Source: Niallia sp052318935
Lineage (GTDB): Bacteria > Bacillota > Bacilli > Bacillales > Cytobacillaceae
Length of the DNA: 64,000 bases
NCBI GenBank assembly: GCA_052318935.1
Contig: JBQRKO010000003.1
Direction: 5' to 3' (one strand)
Shown piece after piece: positions 52,661 through 61,582 of this stretch. Numbering within the stretch: the stretch's first letter is position 1; every line of letters starts with the position of its first letter. The notes below the pieces were generated by a model, which was given only the letters and a program-made list of their open reading frames with translations, did not search any database and had not been told where the DNA came from. Made by a program: the position numbers and the translations under genes.

Positions 52661-54343
52661 TTACTTCACTTCATATAAATATACACGCCAATATCCTTTT
52701 TTTGTTTCAAATGTTTTACGAAACTCTAAATTCGTTTCCTTCGCATTTTCAATCGGAACAGCTGACAGTACAAAACGTCCTCCCATTTTTTTCAGCTGAT
52801 CTGTATTTAGATTTAAGTCGTGAATAACTTTCTTTGAGTTTTTGGAGAATTGATAATGTTTTCCTAATTCATCGACAAAGATATAACATCTTCCTCCCCA
52901 ATAATCGAAGTATTCACGAAGCGCTTTATTTTTGTTTAATTCAGGCTCGATTATTTTTCGGAACTCCAGTTTATACCGCAAAGGATACATATTGCTGTAA
53001 GAATCAATTGTATAAAAGCCATTATATTGGGCGACATCAGGATGCATGCCAATGCTGACTACTCGATATTGATCCATTGGAAGACCAATATAGTTTTTTA
53101 TTTGCGTAAATTCTTCTTTTGCAAAGTATTGACCATAGCTTGGCTGTTTGCTGTATTTCACTTCTTCGTTATTTGGCACTAATACGAGCAACTGAAGAAA
53201 AACAAGTACATAGACGACTTTTTTTCCTAGACTCCCCATCTTCCATATCATTTTTAAAGACAGCGCAAATAAAACATAAATGATCATCGGTCTTAAATAG
53301 TGAAATCTAGCAAAATTAAAGGTTGTTAAAATACTAATTCGCTCTTTTAATGGCTGCCAGCCTTCAAAAAACCAAAATGCATACCAAGTGGATAGCAGAA
53401 TGTTGAGTAGATGAAGCCAAAGAAATAGCTTATGCTCCTTCCATGTTTTTTTCCATAACACGATAACGAAGCAGAAAAGAGTTAGCGGGAGAATGATATA
53501 CGTATGAATCGTTCTATCTTGATTATGACTAATCACATAGTTTTTTCCAATCAATCTAATTGTCTCCCACAACGTTAGTTTCGACTGGTAAAAAACATTT
53601 CGGTTGGTTAATTCTTGGGCTGGTGTAATCATCGATGCTACTAATCGGTAATCAATTAATAAATAAATAAGCAGCATATATAAAATGGATAAGAAAAAAG
53701 CCATATTCCATTTTTTTGTTTTGATTACATCATATAGCCATACACATCCAATTGCGGCAAGAAAATAAAAGAATCCGATGACAAATGTCGAGAAAAAAGG
53801 CAAAACAGTTAATACGATGTAATTTTTCCAATGCCGATCCCCGTTGCGAATATTAAGGAAACTCCAAAGTGCCAATGGCATTCCAAGAATACTTAACATG
53901 CCTGACGGCCAATAAGGAGTTAATGCAAAAGTAAGGGCTGCCCCAATTATAATAAAAGAAAACCCCTTCTCTTTTACCACATATTTTTTCAAAAGGAAAT
54001 ACATTCCTAAAAAAGCAATAAATCTTGTGATTGCTTGACTGATACCATATGCAATGACAGGCGGAAATAGTTGAAATAAAAAAACCATCGCATAATACTC
54101 AGAATAAAAAGTATCTCTCGAAAAGTTGCCGTTCATAATTTGTTCCATTGGTGTATTTAAAGGTGCAAATAACTGGCCGCTGTCCTTTAAAACTTGATAC
54201 CAGCCTAAGTTAGAATCTAAATTATCATGCATTCGCATATGAGCATGTTCATTTAACAAAAAATAGGGGGCTACCCATAATGAAATAATAATAAGTGCAC
54301 TAATTATATAAATTTTTTCTTTTTTTCCTTGTTGATCAATCAT
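52661..54343 (-). CDS. ykoS: YkoS-like multi-membrane-spanning protein (GT-C-type, DUF6044)
   Basis: 560 residues with about 12 hydrophobic segments and a C-terminal extracytoplasmic part (about 430-560). An acidic motif in the first loop (RMHDNLDSNLGWY) suits a GT-C glycosyltransferase that uses polyprenyl-phosphate sugar. It lies two bases after gtrA and is third in the GT2-GtrA-YkoS operon. In B. subtilis, YkoT/YkoS and CsbB/YfhO pairs are proposed to glycosylate wall polymers. Confidence 0.75.
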   Translation of the reverse strand: MIDQQGKKEKIYIISALIIISLWVAPYFLLNEHAHMRMHDNLDSNLGWYQVLKDSGQLFAPLNTPMEQIMNGNFSRDTFYSEYYAMVFLFQLFPPVIAYGISQAITRFIAFLGMYFLLKKYVVKEKGFSFIIIGAALTFALTPYWPSGMLSILGMPLALWSFLNIRNGDRHWKNYIVLTVLPFFSTFVIGFFYFLAAIGCVWLYDVIKTKKWNMAFFLSILYMLLIYLLIDYRLVASMITPAQELTNRNVFYQSKLTLWETIRLIGKNYVISHNQDRTIHTYIILPLTLFCFVIVLWKKTWKEHKLFLWLHLLNILLSTWYAFWFFEGWQPLKERISILTTFNFARFHYLRPMIIYVLFALSLKMIWKMGSLGKKVVYVLVFLQLLVLVPNNEEVKYSKQPSYGQYFAKEEFTQIKNYIGLPMDQYRVVSIGMHPDVAQYNGFYTIDSYSNMYPLRYKLEFRKIIEPELNKNKALREYFDYWGGRCYIFVDELGKHYQFSKNSKKVIHDLNLNTDQLKKMGGRFVLSAVPIENAKETNLEFRKTFETKKGYWRVYLYEVK

Positions 54344-54345
54344 TA

Positions 54346-54768
54346 TTAACTCCTTGGTTCTTGCTTGTATTTATGTGGAAATACAATATATTTTTGTCCT
54401 AAATAGTTAAGAATGGTATATAATCCACTTCCAAATAATACCGCAATTTCTTCTGTATAACCCGCTGGTATTGCAAGCATTTTCACTATTTCTTCTACTA
54501 TTTCTAAACCAATTTTATAAGCAGAGATATAGGATAGAATAATCACAATGGCAAAACGAATACTGCTCCCCATAAAGGGAGCTTTGCTTTGAAAGGTAAA
54601 TCGTTTATTTAAAAAATAACTCACGCAGGCTCCAAGACAATTTCCAATAATCGTAGAAGTCCAGTAGTTTAATTGTAAGAAGCTTAAACAAGTATACGTA
54701 ATCGATAAGCCAACTAAAGTATTTATGACACCAATAAAAAGAAATTTAATAAAAGGATGCTGCAACAT
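54346..54768 (-). CDS. GtrA-family flippase
   Basis: 140 residues with four transmembrane helices (FLFIGVINTLVGLSITYTCL, SYFLNKRFTF). GtrA proteins are thought to flip undecaprenyl-phosphate-sugar across the membrane. The ATG overlaps the GT2 stop by one base (TAATG), so translation is coupled. Confidence 0.88.
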   Translation of the reverse strand: MLQHPFIKFLFIGVINTLVGLSITYTCLSFLQLNYWTSTIIGNCLGACVSYFLNKRFTFQSKAPFMGSSIRFAIVIILSYISAYKIGLEIVEEIVKMLAIPAGYTEEIAVLFGSGLYTILNYLGQKYIVFPHKYKQEPRS

Positions 54769-55757
54769 TATGCATGTACCTTTGTCTTAGGTTTTTCTTC
54801 GGTGCGTTTAGGACATAAATTATGTTCAATAATATAGCGAGGACGTTGCTTTACTTCTTCATATATTTTTCCAATATATTCTCCTATTAGGCCAATACTC
54901 ATTAATAAAAGGCCTCCGATCAACCAAATGGAAATCATTAATGAAGCCCATCCAGATTCTGTATCGCCCATAAATTTTTCAATCAGAACATAAGCCCCAG
55001 CAATAAAACTAATAAAAAAAGATAAAAATCCAATAATGGTGATAAAACGGATTGGTTTCACACTAAAAGAAGTTAAACCGTCAAATGCAAACGCAAGCAT
55101 TTTCGCCAGTGGATATTTGGATTCGCCTGCTTCACGTGCTTTTCGTTCATAATAAACTTTTGTCGATTTAAACCCTAATAAAGGAACTATGCCTCTTAAA
55201 AATAGATTCGTTTCTTGAAAACGCAGCATTTCCGTTAAAGCACGTTTACTTAATAAACGATAATCAGCATGATTGTAAACAAGTGACAAGCCTAACTTGC
55301 CCATCAGCTTGTAAAAGCCTTCGGCAGTGGTTCTTTTGAAAAAACTATCGGTTTCTCGTTTGCTTCTTACTCCATACACCACATCAAAACCGTTCAAATA
55401 TTGTATTACAAACTCTTTTATTACGGTTGTATCATCTTGAAGGTCCGCATCAATGCTAATCACACAATCAGAAAATTTTGCAGCTTCTTCCAAACCGGAT
55501 AACAGTGCTTTTTGATGCCCAAAATTTCTGGAAAGCTTTATCCCACTTACATAAGAATCTAAGCGACAAGCCGCTTCAATTTTTTCCCATGTGGAATCTT
55601 TGCTGCCGTCATCAATAAATAATAACTGGCTTTTTTCACTAACTAAATCTTCGTCGATTAAGTTATGCAGCACATCCTTTAAATGAGCATACGTGGTGTC
55701 AAATACTTCTTCTTCGTTATAGCATGGTACTGCAATCGTTAAAACTGTTTCATTCAT
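54768..55757 (-). CDS. ykoT: Family 2 glycosyltransferase (polyprenyl-phosphate type, YkoT/CsbB-like)
   Basis: 329 residues. N-terminal GT-A domain with PCYNEEE, DDGSKDSTW and the metal-binding DADLQDD; two C-terminal transmembrane helices (about 235-300). It should load a sugar from a nucleotide donor onto undecaprenyl phosphate. First gene of the operon with gtrA and ykoS. The sugar is not predictable. Confidence 0.88.
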   Translation of the reverse strand: MNETVLTIAVPCYNEEEVFDTTYAHLKDVLHNLIDEDLVSEKSQLLFIDDGSKDSTWEKIEAACRLDSYVSGIKLSRNFGHQKALLSGLEEAAKFSDCVISIDADLQDDTTVIKEFVIQYLNGFDVVYGVRSKRETDSFFKRTTAEGFYKLMGKLGLSLVYNHADYRLLSKRALTEMLRFQETNLFLRGIVPLLGFKSTKVYYERKAREAGESKYPLAKMLAFAFDGLTSFSVKPIRFITIIGFLSFFISFIAGAYVLIEKFMGDTESGWASLMISIWLIGGLLLMSIGLIGEYIGKIYEEVKQRPRYIIEHNLCPKRTEEKPKTKVHA

Positions 55758-55901
55758 ATTAAAGACCTACCCTCTTCTAACTAAATACATGTATTTTATC
55801 TCGGAAAAACATAACTAACTATAGGATCTACTATTTCTTCCATAACAACTTGTATTAAAGAATTTTCCAAGTTTTTCACTTAATGGTTTATTTTTCAACA
55901 A

Positions 55902-56114
55902 GACTCTTTTTGTATAGATTGTTGTTATTTAACCCACAGCCTGAATACACTTCGCTTTCCGCGGGGCGAGCGCCGAGCCGCTTCGTCGTTTCACTCCTGC
56001 TTTCTTCTCGCCTGTCTCGCTAATCCCGCAGGAGTCTACGTGTATTCAGGCTGCTCAGTAATTCTATAAGGTTTTTCAACTTATTAAAAAGCAACAAACT
56101 TTTAGAAAACAGCC
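55902..56114. repeat. R1 MITE copy 9 (213 bp), TSD TTCAACAA
   Basis: Left tip GACTCTTTTTGTATAGATTG, right end TTTTAGAAAACAGCC. Exact duplications TTCAACAA at 55894-55901 and 56115-56122. The core is diverged (GAGCCGCTTCGTCG, CTCCTGCTTTCTTCTCGCC). Confidence 0.86.
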
Positions 56115-56278
56115 TTCAACAAAAAGTTGCCAGTTGGAATTTTCTTCATTATCGGGGATTATTGTAACATACATTATAAACATTTGATAAATATTTATTA
56201 AATTATCGATGTTTTAATAAGGGAAAAACCTAAAGCGATTAGAAAAGAATCTCCATCGTTTTAGGTTTCTTTTGTTAA

Positions 56279-56366
56279 CGCTTTTTTTGTATAGATTGTG
56301 TTATTTAACCCGCAGCCATGTTTATTATTATTTTATTCAAAAACAACAAACTTTTAGAAAACAACC
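56279..56366. repeat. R1 MITE copy 10, core deleted (88 bp), TSD TTTGTTAA
   Basis: Left tip CGCTTTTTTTGTATAGATTG, right end TTTTAGAAAACAACC. Exact duplications TTTGTTAA at 56271-56278 and 56367-56374. CCCGCAGCC is joined directly to ATGTTTATT, a larger deletion than in copies 4 and 5. Confidence 0.85.
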
Positions 56367-56458
56367 TTTGTTAAAGATGAGCTTAGGAAATTCCCCTCAT
56401 TGCTTTATTTCTTTAGCTACAATATTTACAAACTCTTTTTCCCTCTATAAATTTCCAA

Positions 56459-59400
56459 TTAATTTGGTCTTTTATACGGCCACCAGTTGGCTTCTCCAAA
56501 ATTCTTCACCATTACTGGTATAAACAAAGGCAAAATGACAAAAGCGTACAATGCTAACCCTGCTAAAACAATGCTGGCGATTTGCAGTAAGGACAGCATA
56601 CCAGATGGCATCATTGCTCCAAATGTACCGCCTAAAATGATTGCAGCAGAAATAATGACGGTGCCCATTTTTTTCATCGCTTCTAACATTGCCTCTGCAA
56701 CTGATAGACCACGATACTCATTAAAACGATCCATTAAAAAGATGCTGTAATCAACGCCTAATGCTACTAATATTACAAATCCAAAGAAAGGAACAACCCA
56801 ACTAATCCCTGAATATCCTAATAGTTTGACATAGATTGCTTCATTTATTCCCATTGCAGTATAAAAGGATAGGATCAAAGATCCAATTATATATGCAGGC
56901 ATAATAATCGAACGGAATAAAAAGACCAGTATAACAGAAATCCCCAGCAGCATGAAGACAACTGTACGAGAATAGTCTTCATGCGAAATTGTCCGTAAAT
57001 CAGCATTTGTACTCGTTATGCCACCAATCGCCACCTCTGCATTTTCCAATTTCGTTCCTTTTGTCACTCTGCTCACTGCATCTTTTAATTCATCTACCTG
57101 ATTAATTGCTTCATTTGAATAAGGATTAGCAGCAAAGATAACATCCAAAGTCATTATTTTACGATCTTTAGACATATACGTATTGATAGATTCGGCAAAA
57201 TCGTTGCTTTCCAGTACTTCCTGTGGTATATAAAAGCTGTCTTTATTATGCTGAGATAAACCAGATAAATAATTTGTTGCCGAACCTATTCCTCCCGATA
57301 CTTTATCTAAACCTTCCACACTTTGATTCAGTCCATCAGATAATTGCTTGATTTGACCGTCTATATTACTAAATCCATTTAATAATTGTTTTTGACCATC
57401 ATTAATGCTGCTTAAACCATTGGTTAATTTGGGCATAATGGAAACAATTTTACCTTGACCATCTGCTAGTTGGTTTAATCCTTTTTGCTGTGCTTCAATT
57501 CCTTCGATTAATTGTTCTAATCCGGTTCCGAGTAATGCTTGATTTTTCACTACTTCAGCGTATATGCTATTTCCCTGCTTTATTCCTGTTTGCAATTGAT
57601 TTTGCAATTGAGATAAACTAGTATTTAACCCTGTAATACCCTGTACCACTTGTGGCAATTGAGGTTGTGTGGTTAACAATGCATTTTTTATTACTTGATA
57701 TGCCTGTTCCTCATCGAGTCCATTATATTTTTGTTCTAAGTAGCCAAAAGATTCGCTTGGTATTTGATTGATGTCACCCGACAGTTCTTCTAATTTCGCT
57801 CCTATTTTTTGATTCTGAGTTATAATGTTGAATAAATTTGTATCGATTTCCTCATAGCCTGGCTGCAAGTTTTGATGTGTTGCCAATAATTTTTCAGCGC
57901 CAGTTTTTGCATCTTCTAACACTTGAATAATCTGTTCAGATTTAGCTGAACCTTGACGGATTCCATCTTCAATTTTCATTAAATTGGTTTGAATTTCTGT
58001 TAAACCTGATTGAATGCCGGAAGTACCGCTTATTAAATCATTTATGCCTTTTGAAGTATTAGTTAATTTGGGTTCAAATTTAGAGAGCTCACTGCCTGAA
58101 TAATGAAGGCCATTACTAATTTTATCTAATCCTTGTTTTCCTTTCTCAAGCCCTTCTTCTAAACTTTGTGCTTGTGTTCCTACATATAATTTTTCAATTG
58201 GTTCTCCTGTAGGATGTGTAACAGAACGCACTTTATCTACATGCTCTAACTTTGCTAATTCTTTGTTTAAATTTTCAGCTAATCCTATGTATTCTATTGA
58301 ATCCATTTTTTCATCATTTTTTATTACAATTGTGGAAGGGTTCGATTTTCCAGGTCCAAAGCTATCTGCTATTGCATTAAATGCATTAATAGAAGAAACT
58401 TTATCACTAATTTCATCCAATGAGTTGAAAGAAAGTTTTCCATCATATGTCATGAGAAAAGGTACACAAATTACCGCCACAATCAGTAAAGTAAGAAGCG
58501 GTCTAGTTAAGGAAAATTTTCCTGTGATTGCCCAGATTTTACTGTCCTCATGTTTTGTACTGGACTTAGACGGCCAAAATATGTTCGGACCAAGAACAAA
58601 CATAAAAAACGGCACCAATGTAAACAAGGCGATTAATAATAACGCTACCCCGACAGCAACAGCAGAAGCAGACTGGTATAGCTTAAATTTTGAAAATCCG
58701 ATAGCTGCAAATCCAATCATAACGGCCATGCTGCTGAAAAAAACCGTTCGACCAGCGGTTTTGTATGTTTCCAATATTGCTTCAACTATACTTTCTCGAT
58801 GGGAAAATTCTTCTTTAAAACGGGATAATAAAAGAATACAATAATCTGTTCCAATTCCAAATAACACTGCTACTAAAAATATTTGTGTATAATTTGAAAT
58901 GGGAAAATTACATTTATCGACAAGAATAGCAACAATCGATTGAGATGCTAAATAAGAAACACCAACGGTAATTAATGGTATAAGCGGTGCAATAATAGAC
59001 CGGAAAATGATCAATAATACCGCTAGAATAAATATAACCGTAATACCTTCCGTTTTCTTTAACCCTTCTTGGAAGCCTTTGGTTATATCGCGATTAATCA
59101 TCCAATTACTCGTATAGTAATGTTCCACATCGTAACCTTTAATTGCAGCATATAATGCATCACTTACTTCATCTCGATCTCTATCATTCCAACTAAAGGA
59201 CAGCAATACTAAGATTGTTTTTCCATCTTTTGAAAAAAGCTGATCTTTTAAATTTTCATCTATGAAATGGGAATGTATTTCTGTAATGCCTAATTGTTTT
59301 TTATCACCTTCTAATTTATGTAACGCCTTTTTCGCCTCAGCTATTTCCTTGTTCGTTAACTTTTTATCATCTTGAAAAACAAGGGCGACTGTTGATTGAT

Positions 59401-59593
59401 CACCAATATTCTTTTGCTTTTGTATTTCCTTTATTATGTTTCTTGCTTGTGCAGAACTATAATTATTAGGAATACTTAATTGTCCTTTTTCTCTTACTAA
59501 ATCAGCAATATTTGGCGCTAGAAAAAATAAACCTATAATAACAACAAGCCATGCAAAGGGAATAAACCATCTCCCTTTTAAAATAGTATTCAC
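56459..59593 (-). CDS. MMPL-family RND-type exporter with central coiled coil
   Basis: 1044 residues. Two MMPL membrane halves (about 1-370 and 850-1040), each with a TM helix, an outer domain and five or six helices. Proton-relay-like motifs are GIGTDYCILLLSRFKEEF and ALGVDYSIFLMDRFNEY. Between them a long region (about 480-830) is Gly/Gln/Leu-rich coiled coil (GLEKGKQGLDKISNG repeats), similar to B. subtilis YdgH and YhgE-type proteins. Exports lipids or drugs, or resists membrane stress; the substrate is unknown. A decayed MarR gene lies just upstream. Confidence 0.88.
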   Translation of the reverse strand: MNTILKGRWFIPFAWLVVIIGLFFLAPNIADLVREKGQLSIPNNYSSAQARNIIKEIQKQKNIGDQSTVALVFQDDKKLTNKEIAEAKKALHKLEGDKKQLGITEIHSHFIDENLKDQLFSKDGKTILVLLSFSWNDRDRDEVSDALYAAIKGYDVEHYYTSNWMINRDITKGFQEGLKKTEGITVIFILAVLLIIFRSIIAPLIPLITVGVSYLASQSIVAILVDKCNFPISNYTQIFLVAVLFGIGTDYCILLLSRFKEEFSHRESIVEAILETYKTAGRTVFFSSMAVMIGFAAIGFSKFKLYQSASAVAVGVALLLIALFTLVPFFMFVLGPNIFWPSKSSTKHEDSKIWAITGKFSLTRPLLTLLIVAVICVPFLMTYDGKLSFNSLDEISDKVSSINAFNAIADSFGPGKSNPSTIVIKNDEKMDSIEYIGLAENLNKELAKLEHVDKVRSVTHPTGEPIEKLYVGTQAQSLEEGLEKGKQGLDKISNGLHYSGSELSKFEPKLTNTSKGINDLISGTSGIQSGLTEIQTNLMKIEDGIRQGSAKSEQIIQVLEDAKTGAEKLLATHQNLQPGYEEIDTNLFNIITQNQKIGAKLEELSGDINQIPSESFGYLEQKYNGLDEEQAYQVIKNALLTTQPQLPQVVQGITGLNTSLSQLQNQLQTGIKQGNSIYAEVVKNQALLGTGLEQLIEGIEAQQKGLNQLADGQGKIVSIMPKLTNGLSSINDGQKQLLNGFSNIDGQIKQLSDGLNQSVEGLDKVSGGIGSATNYLSGLSQHNKDSFYIPQEVLESNDFAESINTYMSKDRKIMTLDVIFAANPYSNEAINQVDELKDAVSRVTKGTKLENAEVAIGGITSTNADLRTISHEDYSRTVVFMLLGISVILVFLFRSIIMPAYIIGSLILSFYTAMGINEAIYVKLLGYSGISWVVPFFGFVILVALGVDYSIFLMDRFNEYRGLSVAEAMLEAMKKMGTVIISAAIILGGTFGAMMPSGMLSLLQIASIVLAGLALYAFVILPLFIPVMVKNFGEANWWPYKRPN

Positions 59594-59662
59594 TCTGTCT
59601 CCTCCTCTACTATTTCTTAGTTTTCTACAATTAATTTATCCTCATAGGTAGTTAAAAAAATG

Positions 59663-59850
59663 TTAATTCTGTTTCATCGAATGGATTAGTAATGGATTCT
59701 TATAACGATGTATTCTTTCTTCCATCTTTTTAAAAACAGAATATCCTTTCTCTGTAATCGTTAAATAGACTACACTCGTTCTTTATAACGAACTTAAAAT
59801 ATCACCAGTTTCCAATCTAATCAGGTTTTCCAGTTTCCTATTAACAAAAA
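59663..59850 (-). pseudogene. Remnant of a MarR-family regulator
   Basis: On the minus strand the translation reads RTSVVYLTITEKGYSVFKKM then EERIHRYKN.., the wing and C-terminal helix of a MarR protein (compare R-x-VxLTITEKGK of such regulators). Upstream, RKLENLIRLETGDILSSL is followed by a stop. There is no start or ribosome site. It lies directly upstream of the exporter on the same strand, so it probably once controlled that gene. Confidence 0.65.
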
Positions 59851-60099
59851 TTTAATATATTCATAACGATCTACTATTATCTTTAATTTTCTGATTTTAA
59901 CTTTTTTCCTTTTTACTGTCAATTATAAATTCATTTTTTCACTTATTTGTCATAAATCGATATGTATCTTTTATACTAAGCATATATAAAAAGGAATCGA
60001 AAAGATGAATAAAGATTGTCGTTTCACTACAATAGGAAAACGTTTTCTACTATCATGTCTATGCTATAATGGGGAAAAACAGGATATTTTGGAGGAATT
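59851..60099. other. Upstream region of the thioesterase gene
   Basis: AT-rich. A good -10 (TATAAT, 60064-60069) lies 30 bases before the ATG, with only a poor -35 (GTTTTC, 17-base spacer). No other feature is supported. Confidence 0.45.
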
Positions 60100-60498
60100 A
60101 TGGAGAAATTTGAAATGAAAAATACTTTAATGGAAGCCTTAGGAATTGAAATTAAAGAAGTAAAAAAGGATGGTACATGTATTGCTACCATGCCGGTTGA
60201 CTCTCGCACGAAACAGCCTTTTGGCTATTTGCATGGAGGAGCATCTGTTGCGTTGGCAGAAACAGTTGCAAGCCTTGGTGCTGCTAGTCTGGTAGATTTA
60301 CAGACACAGGCTGTTTTCGGTCAAGAAATTAACGCTAATCATATTGCTTCCAAAAAAGACGGAATGGTGACAGCCATTGCAACGGTTATTCATCAAGGCA
60401 GAACTAGTATGGTATATGAAACGAAAATTATTGATGAAGATGAAAAATTAATCAGCATTTCTCGCTGTACGATTGCAGTTGTCACGAAGAGAAAATAA
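60100..60498 (+). CDS. PaaI-type hotdog thioesterase (YuxO-like)
   Basis: 132 residues, ATG behind TTGGAGG. Single hotdog domain with the family motif FGYLHGGASVALAETVAS and C-terminal strands (ATVIHQGRTSMVYETKIIDED). Probably hydrolyses an acyl- or aroyl-CoA; related enzymes act on 1,4-dihydroxy-2-naphthoyl-CoA in menaquinone synthesis. Substrate not predictable from sequence. Confidence 0.85.
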   Translation: MEKFEMKNTLMEALGIEIKEVKKDGTCIATMPVDSRTKQPFGYLHGGASVALAETVASLGAASLVDLQTQAVFGQEINANHIASKKDGMVTAIATVIHQGRTSMVYETKIIDEDEKLISISRCTIAVVTKRK

Positions 60499-60585
60499 AA
60501 TGAAACTTCCTTCAGGAGGAAAAAGTCTAGCAAACAAATTTTGTTCATTTATTACCTAACAGAAGCAAAGGACGTGTACGTATTG

Positions 60586-61452
60586 TTTGAAAATCGTGAT
60601 GATCAAAATCTAAAAAGCGACATGCGTCGCAGCAGTCTGCGTGCTGATTGTGAGAACTGCTTCGGCTTATGCTGTGTTGCACTGCCCTTCGCCGCTTCTG
60701 CAGATTTTGCAATCGATAAAGACGCTTGCAAACCTTGTCCCAATTTACAATTAGATTTCCGGTGCGGCATTCACAAAAGCCTCAGACAGCAAGGTTATAA
60801 AGGTTGTACAGTTTTCGACTGTTTCGGTGCAGGTCAAAAGGTTTCTAAAGTTACTTTCGAAGGAGTTGACTGGAGGGAAAGTGCAGAAACGGCAAAAAAA
60901 ATGTTTGATCTGTTCCCCATTATGCAACAACTTCATGAGATGCTCTGGTATCTTGCCGAAGCACTAACTTTAAAAGCATCTCGTTCCATTCATAAAGAAC
61001 TTAGCTTCGTACTTGACGAGACAGAACGACTTACTCAACTTAGTCCCGATTCTCTCATGGAATTAAATGTTCCATCACATCGTGCAGAGGTAAATGCTCT
61101 GCTTTTAAAAACAAGTGAACTTGTACGGGCCGAGTCCCATCGCCAAAATAATAGTTATAAAAAAAGCAAAAAAACGGACCATAGAGGAGCGGATCTTATC
61201 GGGAAAAATCTTAAAGGGGCGAACCTTAAAGGAGCTAACTTAAGAGGAGCATATCTTATTGCAGCAGACCTCCGAGACGCAGATTTGAGAATGGCCGATC
61301 TTATTGGGGCTGATTTCCGAGACGCAGACTTAAGGGGAGCGGATCTCACTGAGAGTATTTTTCTCACCCAAGTTCAAATTAACTCAGCAAAGGGCGATGC
61401 ACGCATAAAATTACCGCACTTGCTTTCTCGCCCAACACATTGGTCTAGGTGA
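60586..61452 (+). CDS. Cys-rich pentapeptide-repeat protein
   Basis: 288 residues from a TTG behind AAAGGAC; an upstream TTG at 60541 and an internal ATG at 60622 are possible. The N terminus has nine cysteines (C23, C26, C30, C31, C49, C52, C61, C75, C80) plus H64, in CENCFGLCC, CKPCPNL, FRCGIHK and CTVFDCF, suggesting a metal or Fe-S site. A helical middle (100-190) precedes about 12 pentapeptide repeats (A-D/N-L-x-x: GANLKGANLRGAYLIAADLR). Strikingly similar proteins are, as I recall, common in actinomycetes, so transfer is possible. Pentapeptide proteins such as Qnr/MfpA mimic DNA and bind gyrase. Confidence 0.75.
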   Translation, partial: FENRDDQNLKSDMRRSSLRADCENCFGLCCVALPFAASADFAIDKDACKPCPNLQLDFRCGIHKSLRQQGYKGCTVFDCFGAGQKVSKVTFEGVDWRESAETAKKMFDLFPIMQQLHEMLWYLAEALTLKASRSIHKELSFVLDETERLTQLSPDSLMELNVPSHRAEVNALLLKTSELVRAESHRQNNSYKKSKKTDHRGADLIGKNLKGANLKGANLRGAYLIAADLRDADLRMADLIGADFRDADLRGADLTESIFLTQVQINSAKGDARIKLPHLLSRPTHWSR

Positions 61453-61518
61453 GCATAAAAGCGTAAGTGACTGGAAACTGTCCAATAGAAGGGGTTTCAT
61501 TTAGTAGAAGGAAAAGAA

Positions 61519-61567
61519 AAAGCTGACTCTAAAAAGTCGTTATTAACGACCTTTTGAGACAGCCTCT
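61519..61567 (-). terminator. Terminator of the alpha-glucosidase gene
   Basis: On the minus strand GGCTGTCTCAAAAGGTCGTTA / ATAACGACTTTTTAGAGTCAGC makes a 20-bp stem with few mismatches, followed by TTTTTCTTTT. It may also serve the convergent pentapeptide gene. Confidence 0.85.
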
Positions 61568-61582
61568 TCCCTAGTTTTCTTC

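Noticed and set aside
60005..60117. Small ORF MNKDCRFTTIGKRF.. overlapping the thioesterase start
   Set aside because: It has a weak ribosome site, runs through the likely -10 of the thioesterase promoter and shows no recognisable family.
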